Numbered from the stretch's first letter, positions 51,877 through 61,628 are shown. The stretch is 64,000 nt of DNA from Flavivirga sp. 57AJ16 (GCF_028736925.1 NZ_JAQZAT010000013.1:62001-126000), one strand, 5' to 3'. Numbers and translations are program-made. Notes: generated from the letters alone by a model not told the origin.

Positions 51877-52538
51877 TTTGAATTTGAAAAAGCATCTTTT
51901 AGAATTTCTATTCCGGATGAAGTGCCTAACCGATCAACTCCCAAGTTGATGTACTTTAAGGCTGTTTTGTAATTTTTTATACCCCCAGAAGCTTTTATTT
52001 TGGTAGTACTATTTAAACAAACGTCTTTTATGAGCTTTACATCCTCTAATGTAACTCCACCAGGCCCGAACCCTGTTGATGTTTTAATAAAATCTGCACC
52101 ACTTTGTATCGCTAATTCACTGGCTTTGGTTATTTCGGATTCATCAAGATAGCAGGTCTCTAAAATAACTTTTAAGATATTATTTGGCATACATTTTTTT
52201 ACCGCTTCGATATCTTTCTGTACGCCATCAAAGTTTTTACTTTTTAATAAGCCAATATTAATAACCATATCAATTTCATCAGCTCCATTTTTTAAAGCTA
52301 ATGTGGCTTCTGCTACTTTGGCCTTAGTACTCATTGCCCCTAAAGGAAAACCGACCACGCTACAAATTTTAATATTACTGTCCAGTAATTTTTCTTTGGC
52401 AAAAAATACATAGCAGCTATTTATACAAACAGAGAAAAATTTATGTAATCTGGCCTCTTCGCAAAGCATAGTAATATCGTTTGCTGTGGCATTTGCTTTT
52501 AGAAGTGTATGATCTATGTATTCATTGATTGGTTTCAT
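51867..52538 (-). CDS. deoC: Deoxyribose-phosphate aldolase, catalytically complete copy
   Basis: The 223-residue TIM-barrel class I aldolase cleaves 2-deoxyribose-5-phosphate to acetaldehyde and glyceraldehyde-3-phosphate in deoxynucleoside catabolism. Catalytic residues are in place: Asp90 in 'GADEIDMVINIG', Schiff-base Lys152 in 'FIKTSTGFGPGG', and the proton-relay Lys182 in 'KIKASGGIK'. The length is typical. It starts with ATG at 52538. A diverged paralogue lies immediately upstream on the same strand, separated by 115 bp containing a hairpin. Confidence 0.92.
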   Translation of the reverse strand: MKPINEYIDHTLLKANATANDITMLCEEARLHKFFSVCINSCYVFFAKEKLLDSNIKICSVVGFPLGAMSTKAKVAEATLALKNGADEIDMVINIGLLKSKNFDGVQKDIEAVKKCMPNNILKVILETCYLDESEITKASELAIQSGADFIKTSTGFGPGGVTLEDVKLIKDVCLNSTTKIKASGGIKNYKTALKYINLGVDRLGTSSGIEILKDAFSNSNYY

Positions 52539-52620
52539 ATGGGGCTTTGTTGAAGTTAATTAATATTATTCGAATGAAATCTTGAATTATTTAAGATGTT
52601 ACCTTACTTTATATACGAAC

Positions 52621-52648
52621 AAAAGGCTTTAATCGATCTTAAAGCCTT
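52621..52648. terminator. Perfect 11-bp hairpin between the two deoC paralogues
   Basis: AAAGGCTTTAA (52621-52631) and TTAAAGCCTTT (52638-52648) form a perfect stem with a six-base loop. It lies just after the stop codon of the upstream paralogue (read leftward). The T tract is on the plus-strand side, so on the minus strand it may serve as RNA processing or weak termination. Confidence 0.6.
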
Positions 52649-52653
52649 TATTT

Positions 52654-53328
52654 TTAAGCTTTTTTATTGTAACTTAATTTTTGAACGGATTGTTTTATTT
52701 TAAAACCTGATGAAGTAGCAACTCTACTAACGCCTATATCAATATATTTTTTAGCAGTTTCAATATCCTTAATACCACCAGATGCGCAAATTTTAACAAA
52801 ATCCTTAACCGTTTTTTTTATAATTTTAACAACGGTTAATGTGGCCCCGCTTTTTGAAAAACCGCTAGATGTTTTAATATAATCTACATTGGCATCAATA
52901 GAAATTTCACAGGCTTTTATGATTTCATTTTTGTTCAACTCTGAAACTTCTAGAATAACTTTTAAAGGTTTATCTTCTATGGCAAGTTTAACATCGATAA
53001 TATCCTTTAAAACCGAGACATAATTATTACTTTTAAGAAATCCAAGATTAAGAACCATATCAATTTCATCTGCTCCATCACTAATGGCTTGCTTTGCTTC
53101 GTAAACTTTTGAGGCTGTTGCCATAGATCCAAGAGGAAACCCGATAACAGAGCAAATTTTAACATCTGTGTTTTCCAATAACTGTTGCGCTAGTGCTACA
53201 TATGAACTATTAATACAAACAGAATAGAAACCATTTCTTTTTGCCTCATAACATAGATCTATAATATTACGTTCTGTGGAAGTGGGGTCTAAAAGTGTAT
53301 AATCAATATATTTGTATATATCCATCAT
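52654..53328 (-). CDS. DeoC-like aldolase paralogue with altered active site
   Basis: This 224-residue protein aligns end to end with the neighbouring DeoC: 'KICSVIGFPLGSMATASKV', 'GADEIDMVLNLGFLKS', 'VILEVSELNKNEIIKA', 'YIKTSSGFSKSGAT' and 'KICASGGIKD'. Asp90 and the Schiff-base Lys152 remain, but the proton-relay lysine of the KxKASGG motif is Cys181 (KICASGG). The N-terminal 'DHTLLK' is 'DYTLLD'. It could therefore be inactive, have another substrate, or regulate the intact paralogue. The two genes look like a tandem duplication with strong divergence. A 747-bp gene-free stretch lies upstream. Confidence 0.85.
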   Translation of the reverse strand: MMDIYKYIDYTLLDPTSTERNIIDLCYEAKRNGFYSVCINSSYVALAQQLLENTDVKICSVIGFPLGSMATASKVYEAKQAISDGADEIDMVLNLGFLKSNNYVSVLKDIIDVKLAIEDKPLKVILEVSELNKNEIIKACEISIDANVDYIKTSSGFSKSGATLTVVKIIKKTVKDFVKICASGGIKDIETAKKYIDIGVSRVATSSGFKIKQSVQKLSYNKKA

Positions 53329-54075
53329 TATAAGTAGGTTTTAAAAGTTTATTAAGGGGATAAACCAGAAATTAATACTAATTGGTGTATAGTTTTAGTG
53401 TCCATACAAAACAAATTTACGTATTTAAAATGAAATAAAATTCACATAAAAGCATATTTTTTTATTAACAATAATTATGCCGTAATTAGTTAATTTATTT
53501 TTTAAATCACAGTATTAGAAAGCGATACGGAGGAATTTCAAAATATAACCGAAGATTTTTTAAATGTTAATAAATACTACCTTCAGTTTTATTTGAGTAA
53601 ATTTTATCAGGTTGGTTAAATGAAAAAAGGTATCATTTGCAGATAAACTTTTATGAAAACGATGTTTTGTATTGTATGAAAGAAAATAAATACAGAACAA
53701 AAAATAAGGAAAAAATATAATCCTACGATTCTGTGTATAGCAGTATGAATTTATTTTTAAGGTCTTATCGAATCTAAATATTTAAAATTATTGTTGTCCG
53801 ATAAAAACTATAGACTATAATTAGAATCCCATCAATAATAGTATAAGTAAAAGCATTACGGATTTTTTAATACAAGTAAAAACAAACAAGAAATATTTAG
53901 GTTTCAGAAAGTAAAACAATAGAGGTGTCTCTGTTTGTCTGTTAGTTACAATCAAGTTTTTGTTCTTGGTTCAAATAGCGAAGCGGTCTTACGTCTTTAG
54001 TCGGACACTAATGCTTTAAAATAAGAGATTGATTTAAAATTAATTTTTGTCATGTACTTAGAAATACAAGTTAAA
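53329..54075. other. Long gene-free stretch upstream of the deoC pair
   Basis: This is 747 bp of very AT-rich DNA with no frame I can support. On the plus strand around 53510-53620 a broken frame reads 'LESDTEEFQNITEDFLNV' and then 'KYYLQFYLSKFYQVG', interrupted soon after, which could be what remains of a small gene. Nothing recognisable was found on the minus strand. Confidence 0.5.
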
Positions 54076-54570
54076 TTAAATTTTTACGGTTGCATTCGAT
54101 TTTAATTGATTTAAACGTTCTTCAAATGTAAAGGTGTTAACAGGATTGTTAATATTTTCGAAAAGTTGCATTAAATCTTCTGTATGGGTCTCTCTTTTTT
54201 GTTTCAATAAATTAAAATGAACAAAACCGCACCAGATAATGGCCTTTAAATGACTTTTGTCCTCATTATACATGCGCATTTCTACATGCAGTTCACTGTT
54301 AGAGAAACGTATTAATTGAGACTCTAAAACAACCGTTTCCATTAAAACAGCAGGTTTTAAGTAAGCAATTTGGTTACTACTGGATACCCAAGCCTTACCT
54401 TCTTTTTTGGCTATTTTAAAAATATCCACATCATAATGATCTATCAAAGCATCTTCACGATGATTCATAAAATAGTTTATATAACTTCCATTGTTTAAAT
54501 GATTAAATGGGTCGCAGTCTTGAAATCTGATTTTTGTTTTGCTTTGTAAAACATCTAATAATTGGTCCAT
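54076..54570 (-). CDS. Acyl-CoA thioesterase, 4HBT hot-dog fold
   Basis: The 164-residue protein has the hot-dog thioesterase start 'KIRFQDCDPFNHLNNGSYIN' (~14-33), with the catalytic Asp of the 4-hydroxybenzoyl-CoA thioesterase/YbgC group and the following helix 'YFMNHREDALI'. A long central strand region contains 'SNQIAYLKPAVLMETVVLES'. It hydrolyses acyl-CoA or acyl-ACP thioesters; the substrate is not predictable. It lies 49 bp downstream of the TetR-family gene and has its own copy of the same palindrome in front of it, so it is the likely regulated target. Confidence 0.88.
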   Translation of the reverse strand: MDQLLDVLQSKTKIRFQDCDPFNHLNNGSYINYFMNHREDALIDHYDVDIFKIAKKEGKAWVSSSNQIAYLKPAVLMETVVLESQLIRFSNSELHVEMRMYNEDKSHLKAIIWCGFVHFNLLKQKRETHTEDLMQLFENINNPVNTFTFEERLNQLKSNATVKI

Positions 54571-54584
54571 ATATATGTTAATTA

Positions 54585-54602
54585 ATATACCAAACGGTAT
54601 AT
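54585..54602. promoter_or_regulatory. Palindromic operator in front of the thioesterase gene
   Basis: ATATACCAAACGGTATAT consists of arms ATATACC/GGTATAT around AAAC. It is identical over 18 bp to the centre of the operator upstream of the TetR gene. It sits 15 bp upstream of the thioesterase start codon, where bound repressor would block transcription. Confidence 0.82.
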
Positions 54603-54619
54603 TTTTGGTTAAAAAAATA

Positions 54620-55216
54620 TTATATCTTTAGTTCTTTGCCTATCATATCATCTATTAAATCCATGGTATCTTTTATATAAAAATCATCATCCATGGTGTA
54701 GGTCATAAATATAGCACCTTGTATCATGGTATCTAATCGTTTAGCAAAATACATAGCATTTATTTCTGATGAGATCTCCCTTGCTTCGATGCCATCCTCA
54801 ATGATTGTTGCTAGTTGATCTTGAATACGTTCAATAACCTGTTTTACTTTTTGGAGCAAAAGGGTATTTTGATTATTGGAATCTACACCAATATTTAAAA
54901 TAGGGCAGCCCCCAAGTTGTTTGCTATAATCGTAGTAGTTTCTATAAAAATCGGTTATAAGAAATAGCTTTTCAATAGGAGAATCACTTTTAGACAAATG
55001 ATGGGCAATTTGTTTCATCATATTTTTAATAGTAAACACAAAAGAGGCTATAGCTAAGTCTTCTTTGTTTTTAAAATTACCATATATAGCACCTTTGGTT
55101 AGGCCAGTTGCATGGGTTACATCACTCAAGCTCGTTGCAGCATAGCCGTTCTTATTAAAAATAGGAGCAGCTATTTCTAGTATGTATTGGGATGTAAGTG
55201 CAGCTTTTGTAGTCAT
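54620..55216 (-). CDS. TetR-family transcriptional regulator
   Basis: The 198-residue protein has an N-terminal helix-turn-helix: 'ILEIAAPIFNKNGYAATSLS', 'DVTHATGLTKGAIYGNFKNK', 'EDLAIASF'. The ligand-binding region (~60-198) contains 'GGCPILNIGVDSNN', typical of the TetR/AcrR subgroup with a conserved 'GC...' motif. Both its own promoter and that of the downstream thioesterase gene contain the same palindrome, so autoregulation and control of acyl-CoA metabolism are likely. The inducer could be an acyl-CoA or a related molecule; this is inference. Confidence 0.92.
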   Translation of the reverse strand: MTTKAALTSQYILEIAAPIFNKNGYAATSLSDVTHATGLTKGAIYGNFKNKEDLAIASFVFTIKNMMKQIAHHLSKSDSPIEKLFLITDFYRNYYDYSKQLGGCPILNIGVDSNNQNTLLLQKVKQVIERIQDQLATIIEDGIEAREISSEINAMYFAKRLDTMIQGAIFMTYTMDDDFYIKDTMDLIDDMIGKELKI

Positions 55217-55230
55217 TATTTAACAAATAT

Positions 55231-55262
55231 ACCAAAAATATACCAAACGGTATATTTTTGGT
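55231..55262. promoter_or_regulatory. Extended palindromic operator in front of the TetR gene
   Basis: ACCAAAAATATACC (55231-55244), the spacer AAAC, and GGTATATTTTTGGT (55249-55262) form perfect 14-bp arms. The inner 18 bp are identical to the site at 54585-54602, and the outer arms add further dyad symmetry on both sides. Confidence 0.88.
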
Positions 55263-55346
55263 GTGAAAATTAAAATAAAGGGATTGTTTTTAAACAATCC
55301 CCTTAAATTTGAATTAAATATCCCCGTGGTAAGCCACTATGTATCT

Positions 55347-55513
55347 AATTATACCAATTAAACATTAAAACACACCTTATAATTTGTTTCTAGAGCACTC
55401 ATATTTCACAAGAAAATAAAACCGTAGCTCATGCTATGCTTGAATTTATTGTTCATCTGAGCACTATATAATTCGAATTATTTAAGGTGCATTTTAAAAT
55501 TTATTTGGTATTA
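55347..55513. mobile_element. MITE-like element, family member 3
   Basis: About 38-bp imperfect inverted termini: TAATTATACCAATTAAAC...CACACCTTAT on the left against ATTTAAGGTGC...TTTATTTGGTATTA on the right. The inside has AATAAAACCGTAGCTCATG, CTATGCTTG and CTGAGCAC, shared with members 1 and 2. It abuts the clpB stop codon (55514). Confidence 0.7.
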
Positions 55514-58114
55514 CTATTGTTTTGTTTCTAACACTTGATTTCTAAAAACTAATTTATCATCAAAGGCATCTAATAAAATAATACTATCTGTAGCAATTTT
55601 CCCTGATAATATTTCTTTACTTAAAGCATTTAGGACTTCTTTTTGGATAACACGTTTTACTGGTCTTGCGCCATATTCAGGATTATATCCTTTTTCTGCT
55701 AAATAGGTTATAGCTTCTTGTGTGGCATCAAAAGTAATACCTTGTTGTCCTATCATTTTTGTAAGTGCTTTTAATTGGAGTCCGACAATGGCTGTGATGT
55801 TCTCTTTGTTTAAAGGTGTAAACATGATGATATCATCAATCCTATTTAAAAACTCGGGACGAACACTTTGTTTTAATAAGCCCAAGACGTCTATTTTTGC
55901 CGATTCAATGGCAGAATACATGTCTTTGGTAGCTCCAAAATGTTCTTGTATTAAATGACTCCCTATATTGGAGGTCATGATAATAATCGTATTTTTAAAG
56001 TCTGCTACACGCCCTTTGTTATCAGTTAAATGCCCCTCATCCAATACTTGTAATAAAATATTAAAAGTATCTGGGTGCGCTTTTTCGATTTCATCCAAAA
56101 GTACTACGGAATATGGTTTGCGTCTTACCGCTTCGGTTAATTGGCCGCCTTCATCATAGCCAACATAGCCCGGAGGGGCTCCAACCAACCTGCTTACAGC
56201 ATGTCGTTCTTGGTATTCGCTCATATCGATACGGGTCATGGCATTTTCATCATCAAAGAGGTATTCTGCCAAGGCTTTAGCTAACTCTGTTTTTCCTACC
56301 CCGGTTGTTCCTAAAAAAAGAAAGGTACCAATTGGTTTTTTTGAATTTTGTAAACCTGCCCGACTTCTCCTAACAGCATCACTTACCGCTACGATGGCTT
56401 CTTCTTGTCCTACAACACGTTTGTGCAGATCTGCTTCAAGTTTCAGTAATTTTTCACGTTCACTTTGAACCATTTTTGTTACTGGAATTCCCGTCCATTT
56501 TGCAACAACTTCAGCAATATCTTCATAAGTGACTTCCTCTTTAATCAAAGAATTTTCAGACTGTGCTTGTAATTGTTTTTGATATACATCGAGTTTTTCT
56601 TGGGCTTCTTTGATTTTTCCATAACGTAACTCTGCTACTTTTCCATAGTCTCCATCTCGTTCGGCACGTTCTGCTTCTAACTTATAGTTTTCAATAGCTT
56701 GTTTTGTATTTTGGATATTGTCTACGACTTCTTTTTCACTTTTCCATTTTGCGTTGATTTCATTTCTGCTTTCTTTTAGATTGGCTACATCGGACCTAAG
56801 TGATTTTAGTTTGGATTCATCTTTTTCGCGCTTAATGGCTTCGATCTCAATTTCCAATTGCATGATTTTTCTATCTAAAACATCCAGTTCTTCTGGTTTG
56901 GAATTGATTTCCATACGCAGTTTGGAAGCAGCTTCATCCATGAGGTCGATAGCTTTGTCTGGGAGAAAGCGATCGGTTATGTAACGTTCGGATAACTCAA
57001 CAGCTCCAATAATGGCCTCGTCTTTTATACGAACCTTGTGATGTGTTTCATATTTCTCTTTAATACCCCGTAATATGGAGATGGCACTTTCTGTATCTGG
57101 CTCGTCCACTATCACTTTTTGAAAACGACGTTCCAGAGCTTTATCTTTTTCAAAATATTTCTGATATTCATTTAAGGTAGTTGCTCCAATGGCACGAAGT
57201 TCACCTCGGGCTAAAGCTGGTTTTAAAATATTGGCTGCGTCCATAGCCCCTTGTCCGCCACCGGCACCTACAAGTGTGTGGATTTCGTCTATAAATAAAA
57301 CAATATCACCTTCACTAGAGGTTACTTCTTTAATAACGGCTTTTAGGCGTTCTTCAAATTCTCCTTTATATTTAGCTCCTGCAATTAAGGCCCCCATATC
57401 TAAGGCGAAAATTTGTTTGTCCTTAAGGTTTTCAGGAATATCCCCATCAATAATCCTATGTGACAAGCCTTCGGCTATAGCTGTTTTACCTGTTCCAGGT
57501 TCTCCGACAAGTATGGGGTTGTTTTTGGTTCTACGTGATAAAATCTGAAGGATCCGCCGTATTTCCTCATCACGACCAATAACAGGGTCCAATTTCCCGT
57601 CTTTTGCTAATTGATTTAAATTTTTTGCATATTTGTTTAATGAATTATAGGTGTCCTCTTGACTTTGCGAGGTTACATTTTCGCCTTTACGTAATTCTTC
57701 AATAGCGCTTTTTAGGCCTTTTTCATTGACCCCTTGGTCTTTTAGCATTTGTGCTATTTTGCTGTTCGATTTAAAAACGGCCAAGATGAGGTGCTCTATG
57801 GAAACGAAATCATCTTTCATTTTTTTAGCAATGATCGATGCTTCATTAAGACTTTTACCAGCTTCACGTGATAGCATAAGTTCACTACCTGTAACTTTTG
57901 AAAAACTTTCCAATTGTTTATCTAAAGCTTGTTGAAGTATGGGAATATTTACATTCAATTTTTTTAAAATGAATGGTAAAACGTTTTCATCAACTTCAAA
58001 AATACCTTTAAAGATATGTTCATTTTCAATTTGTTGATGTGAGAAACCTTGCGCAATTTGCTGTGCTTGCTGAATGGCTTCCTGGGATTTTATTGTATAA
58101 TTATTTAGATTCAT
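55514..58114 (-). CDS. clpB: ATP-dependent disaggregase ClpB
   Basis: The protein is 866 residues, starting at ATG 58114 (a TTG precedes it in frame). ClpB hexamers thread aggregated proteins through a central pore in cooperation with DnaK. Order: N-terminal double Clp repeat (~1-145); first AAA+ domain with Walker A '[14 protein letters not shown]' (~204-217) and Walker B '[14 protein letters not shown]'; the long coiled-coil middle domain (~400-520, '[18 protein letters not shown]...') that separates ClpB from ClpA/C; second AAA+ domain with '[17 protein letters not shown]', pore loop '[13 protein letters not shown]' and '[13 protein letters not shown]'; and a C-terminal D2-small domain. 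The gene appears monocistronic. Confidence 0.97.
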   Translation of the reverse strand: MNLNNYTIKSQEAIQQAQQIAQGFSHQQIENEHIFKGIFEVDENVLPFILKKLNVNIPILQQALDKQLESFSKVTGSELMLSREAGKSLNEASIIAKKMKDDFVSIEHLILAVFKSNSKIAQMLKDQGVNEKGLKSAIEELRKGENVTSQSQEDTYNSLNKYAKNLNQLAKDGKLDPVIGRDEEIRRILQILSRRTKNNPILVGEPGTGKTAIAEGLSHRIIDGDIPENLKDKQIFALDMGALIAGAKYKGEFEERLKAVIKEVTSSEGDIVLFIDEIHTLVGAGGGQGAMDAANILKPALARGELRAIGATTLNEYQKYFEKDKALERRFQKVIVDEPDTESAISILRGIKEKYETHHKVRIKDEAIIGAVELSERYITDRFLPDKAIDLMDEAASKLRMEINSKPEELDVLDRKIMQLEIEIEAIKREKDESKLKSLRSDVANLKESRNEINAKWKSEKEVVDNIQNTKQAIENYKLEAERAERDGDYGKVAELRYGKIKEAQEKLDVYQKQLQAQSENSLIKEEVTYEDIAEVVAKWTGIPVTKMVQSEREKLLKLEADLHKRVVGQEEAIVAVSDAVRRSRAGLQNSKKPIGTFLFLGTTGVGKTELAKALAEYLFDDENAMTRIDMSEYQERHAVSRLVGAPPGYVGYDEGGQLTEAVRRKPYSVVLLDEIEKAHPDTFNILLQVLDEGHLTDNKGRVADFKNTIIIMTSNIGSHLIQEHFGATKDMYSAIESAKIDVLGLLKQSVRPEFLNRIDDIIMFTPLNKENITAIVGLQLKALTKMIGQQGITFDATQEAITYLAEKGYNPEYGARPVKRVIQKEVLNALSKEILSGKIATDSIILLDAFDDKLVFRNQVLETKQ

Positions 58115-58324
58115 CAATTTGTTTTTTTTATTCCCGTGAAGACGGGAATCTGTTTTATCAATATTTAATTACTTTTACACCTTTAGTAAGTCAATAATCT
58201 TACCAACATATTTTAAGAGACAGAATGTCTGTAAAAGCCGTGTTTTAAGTGACTTTTTGTCGGTTTGTAAGGTTGTGGAAATGATTCGACTTATTTATTC
58301 AATGAAAAAAATAGCATATTTGAA

Positions 58325-58714
58325 ATGGGATTGTTAAATAAAATATTTGGAGGAACTAATGAAACGAAAGATGAGAAGGAGATACCTTGGATTCCTTTAA
58401 ATGAGATGCCTCAATTGGATTTTATAGAAAAAAAGTCTGCTACCAAAACACAGGTTATCTTTAAACATTCTACACGTTGTGGTATTAGTAGTATGGTTAT
58501 AAAACAGTTTGTTAATCATTACCATTTAACCGAAAAAGATCTGGATTTATATTATTTGGATTTGCTAAACTACCGAGCGCTTTCTAATGAAGTAGGGTCT
58601 AAGTTTCAAGTGGTACACGAATCACCTCAATTAATGGTTATTAAAAACGGGGTCGTGGTTGCACATGCATCTCATGGTGCCATTCAAGGGATTGACTTAA
58701 ATAGGTTTATTTGA
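58325..58714 (+). CDS. ytxJ: YtxJ-type bacillithiol-system redox protein
   Basis: This is a 129-residue thioredoxin-like protein (monothiol bacilliredoxin-like). Its active-site region is 'FKHSTRCGISSMVIKQF', with a single Cys52 in place of CxxC, followed by 'DLYYLDLLNYRALSNEV' and the cis-Pro segment 'VVHESPQLMVIKNG'. Such proteins are linked to bacillithiol, the low-molecular-weight thiol used by Bacteroidota such as Flavobacteriia, and are thought to reduce S-bacillithiolated proteins. It is monocistronic and ends at a bidirectional terminator shared with the convergent lipoprotein gene. Confidence 0.88.
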   Translation: MGLLNKIFGGTNETKDEKEIPWIPLNEMPQLDFIEKKSATKTQVIFKHSTRCGISSMVIKQFVNHYHLTEKDLDLYYLDLLNYRALSNEVGSKFQVVHESPQLMVIKNGVVVAHASHGAIQGIDLNRFI

Positions 58715-58726
58715 AGCACATTGATA

Positions 58727-58768
58727 AAACTAAAAGAGGCTGACTGAAAAGACAGCCTCTTTTAGTTT
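58727..58768. terminator. Bidirectional rho-independent terminator
   Basis: A 16-bp stem AAACTAAAAGAGGCTG (58727-58742) pairs with CAGCCTCTTTTAGTTT (58753-58768) around a 10-base loop. A- and T-rich flanks on each strand serve both ytxJ (plus) and the convergent lipoprotein gene (minus), whose stop codon overlaps its last two bases. Confidence 0.92.
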
Positions 58769-59948
58769 AACCCTTAACCCTATACGAGCTAATAATATCC
58801 TTTAACTTTAGTTTTAGATCTTCACCAGTATCATAAACCATTTGTTCGTTACTAGGGAAGGGGACTCTTCTGTTATTCAGTATTTTTCGGTCTTTAGGAT
58901 CTAAAGCTCTTTTGTCGCCTCTCATTCTCGCGAAAAGGTTTTGAAAAACAAACTCGCTATCAATAGTGAAAGTGTCCAACAGCTGTTTTGTTTTTATATC
59001 TAGGTATACAACATCTGCAATGACTTGTGTGGATTTTGTTTGGGTAAACTCGTTAAAGCGTGCTTTAACCCTAACTATTTTATCGATCTTTATATCGTTA
59101 CCTAAACTATCTTTAACAACATTGCCATTACTGTCCAATTCATATTCCCAACCGTCGGCAATGTCTTTTTCTCTTATATACTCACGTTCTTTAATACGCT
59201 CTGGCGAAATATTAATCTGTTTTAATTGTAACTGCATGGCATAGTCATACTTAATAGCCTTGTTAGGCTGCGCATGGTATACGGTCCAGAATTGATTTAA
59301 TCCATAGGTATCAAAGTTTAGCAAATCATCTTCTAAACGCTTCGGAATAATTTGATTGGTACGGTTTTGAATCGTGACACTTACATAGGCAGTACCACGT
59401 TCATGAGCCTCTTTCATTAAGCTTCTGGTCTGCTCGTAATTTGGGTTTATAGCTTCTATATAACTTAAAACATTATAGGCTTCCCTAATTTGCGATTTAT
59501 CTTCCAGCTCCAATAAATCCAATCCTTTTTCATATAAATAATCAGAAACATTTTCACGGGATTGTACAATGTTATTGCTGTAATCATTGAATTTAAAAGA
59601 AATATTTTTACCATTTACCACTAGTGGTAAAATGGGTTTAATAGCTTCCTGACGCGCATCTAGATCCAAATAAGCTTCATAAATGTCTCTATATAACTCG
59701 GGATTCTTATCTTTTTTTAAATGATTTATATTATTTAAATCGCGCTCAGTCGCTTTGTAGTAAGCATCCTGTAACATTAAAACATAATCGTATTTACGTT
59801 TTTTGTTTTTATTGGTTTTAAGCTTATCTAATGCTGTTGTAATTGCTTGATCGTAGTTACCAGAATTAACAGCGGTTTCTACTTGCTTTTTTGCGCCACA
59901 AGCGACAAGTATAGAAAGACCTATTGTAAAAAGTAGTAGTTTTTTCAT
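58767..59948 (-). CDS. Conserved flavobacterial lipoprotein of unknown function
   Basis: This is a 393-residue lipoprotein (lipobox 'SILVAC', Cys ~17). The first ~180 residues are helical and TPR-like ('NSGNYDQAITTALDKLKTNK', 'EAYLDLDARQEAIKPILPLV', 'LDLLELEDKSQIREAYNVLS'). The C-terminal half is beta-rich with 'AYVSVTIQNRTNQIIPKRLE' and 'VVYLDIKTKQLLDTFTIDSE'. TPR-beta architecture and lipid anchoring point to an envelope assembly or scaffold role. I cannot give a family name. It is monocistronic, starting at ATG 59948. Confidence 0.78.
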   Translation of the reverse strand: MKKLLLFTIGLSILVACGAKKQVETAVNSGNYDQAITTALDKLKTNKNKKRKYDYVLMLQDAYYKATERDLNNINHLKKDKNPELYRDIYEAYLDLDARQEAIKPILPLVVNGKNISFKFNDYSNNIVQSRENVSDYLYEKGLDLLELEDKSQIREAYNVLSYIEAINPNYEQTRSLMKEAHERGTAYVSVTIQNRTNQIIPKRLEDDLLNFDTYGLNQFWTVYHAQPNKAIKYDYAMQLQLKQINISPERIKEREYIREKDIADGWEYELDSNGNVVKDSLGNDIKIDKIVRVKARFNEFTQTKSTQVIADVVYLDIKTKQLLDTFTIDSEFVFQNLFARMRGDKRALDPKDRKILNNRRVPFPSNEQMVYDTGEDLKLKLKDIISSYRVKG

Positions 59949-60197
59949 AGATTGAATATTATTGGTTACTTAGGGCACCAACCCAATAGTTATGCCAAAA
60001 TACTAAAAATATAGATAAAATACCAATAAATCCGTTTAAATGGATATCTGTTTAATTTATTGCAAGTTTTTTCTTACTAATCATAAAACCGTTATATAGA
60101 CTATCTATATAATAGCCAGAAAAATAATTATAGTATAATAACTAAACTTTTGTTATTGATTTTTTATGTACAAGGCTTTGCCATGAAGTAGCTTATT

Positions 60198-61490
60198 TTA
60201 TTTGCTCTTTTTAGGATTAAAAACGGGAAGTAATTTTGTAGAAACTTCACCAAAACCGATCCGTGTGCCTTCTTTTTCACAAAAACCTCTCATAATAACA
60301 GTATCGTGGTCGTTGATAAACTTACGTTCTGAGCCATCCTTCATTTTAAGTGGTTTTTCACCTTTCCACGAAAGTTCCAGCATAGACCCATAAGAATCAG
60401 GTGTAGGTCCAGAAATAGTACCGCTTCCCATCATATCGCCAGAATTTACAGGACAACCATTAACCGTATGGTGTGCTAATTGTTGTGCCATATTCCAATA
60501 CATATATTTAAAATTCGATTTACTAACAATCGTTTCTTTGGCACCTTGTGGCTGTATAGAAACCTCTAAATTAATATCGAAGCTCTTTTTTCCTTTATAT
60601 TGAAGGTATTTAAGCTGTGGTTTTACGGGCTTAGGACCTTCAACTCTATAAGGCTCTAAAGCATCAAGTGTTACAATCCATGGTGAAATTGAAGACGCAA
60701 AGTTTTTAGCTAAAAAAGGACCTAACGGTACATATTCCCATTTTTGAATATCTCGAGCGCTCCAATCGTTAAATAAGACGAGTCCAAAAATGTATTCCTC
60801 GGCTTCTTCAATAGGAATGGATTCCCCTAAGTCGTTGGCATCTGTAGTTATAAAAGCCATTTCCAGCTCAAAATCAACTAATTTACTAGGCCCAAAAATA
60901 GGTTCTTCAGCCTCTCCAGGTAATGTTTGTCCTTGTGGTCTGTGAACTGGTATTCCAGAAGGAATAATGGAAGAGCTGCGCCCATGGTACCCAACTGGAA
61001 TATGTAGCCAGTTTGGCAATAAGGCATTATCGGGATCCCTAAACATGGTTCCTACATTGGTAGCATGTTCTTTACTTGAGTAAAAATCTGTATAATCCCC
61101 AATATGTACAGGTAATTGCATTTCAATTTCATCTAAACGAAATAATACAATTTCTTTATGTTTTTTGTTGTTTTTAAGGGCGCTGTTTTCAGAATCAAAA
61201 ATCTCTGCAATTCTATTACGCACCAAACGCCATGTTTTTCTACCGTCTGCTATAAAATCATTTAAAGTATCTTGAAGAAAAATATCCTCTGTTAAAGGAA
61301 TCCCCTCAAAATAACCTAATTGATGTAAAGCACCAAGATCTATGGCCGTATCGCCAATACGTGTTCCTATGGTTATAATATCGTCTCGGGTTAAGAAAAC
61401 TCCGAAGGGAATATTCTGAATGGGAAAATCTGAATTCTTATCTACGTGTAACCACGATTTTCTATCTGGATTGTTAGCTGATAATGGCAT
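60198..61490 (-). CDS. fahA: Fumarylacetoacetase
   Basis: The 430-residue enzyme of tyrosine/phenylalanine degradation splits 4-fumarylacetoacetate into fumarate and acetoacetate. The N-terminal SH3-like domain begins 'NSDFPIQNIPFGVFL'. The catalytic FAH domain carries 'GDYTDFYSSKEHATNVG' with the metal-binding Asp, 'WLHIPVGYHGRSSSIIPSG', 'FELEMAFIT', 'LFNDWSARDIQKWEYVPLGP' and 'NSGDMMGSGTISGP', all in the expected order. The length matches the mammalian and bacterial enzymes. Other tyrosine-degradation genes are not in the window. It is monocistronic, divergent from glyA. The short reading frame between fahA and glyA on the minus strand is not convincing. Confidence 0.96.
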   Translation of the reverse strand: MPLSANNPDRKSWLHVDKNSDFPIQNIPFGVFLTRDDIITIGTRIGDTAIDLGALHQLGYFEGIPLTEDIFLQDTLNDFIADGRKTWRLVRNRIAEIFDSENSALKNNKKHKEIVLFRLDEIEMQLPVHIGDYTDFYSSKEHATNVGTMFRDPDNALLPNWLHIPVGYHGRSSSIIPSGIPVHRPQGQTLPGEAEEPIFGPSKLVDFELEMAFITTDANDLGESIPIEEAEEYIFGLVLFNDWSARDIQKWEYVPLGPFLAKNFASSISPWIVTLDALEPYRVEGPKPVKPQLKYLQYKGKKSFDINLEVSIQPQGAKETIVSKSNFKYMYWNMAQQLAHHTVNGCPVNSGDMMGSGTISGPTPDSYGSMLELSWKGEKPLKMKDGSERKFINDHDTVIMRGFCEKEGTRIGFGEVSTKLLPVFNPKKSK

Positions 61491-61628
61491 AACTTAAATG
61501 TATTTATGTATTAAATTCTCATCAAACCTACACATTTTTTTTATTTTAAATGAAAAAAAGGATGAAAATGATGTATTTAATATAACCGTTAATAAAATGG
61601 TTAAAAACTTAAAAGTAAATAACCCTTT

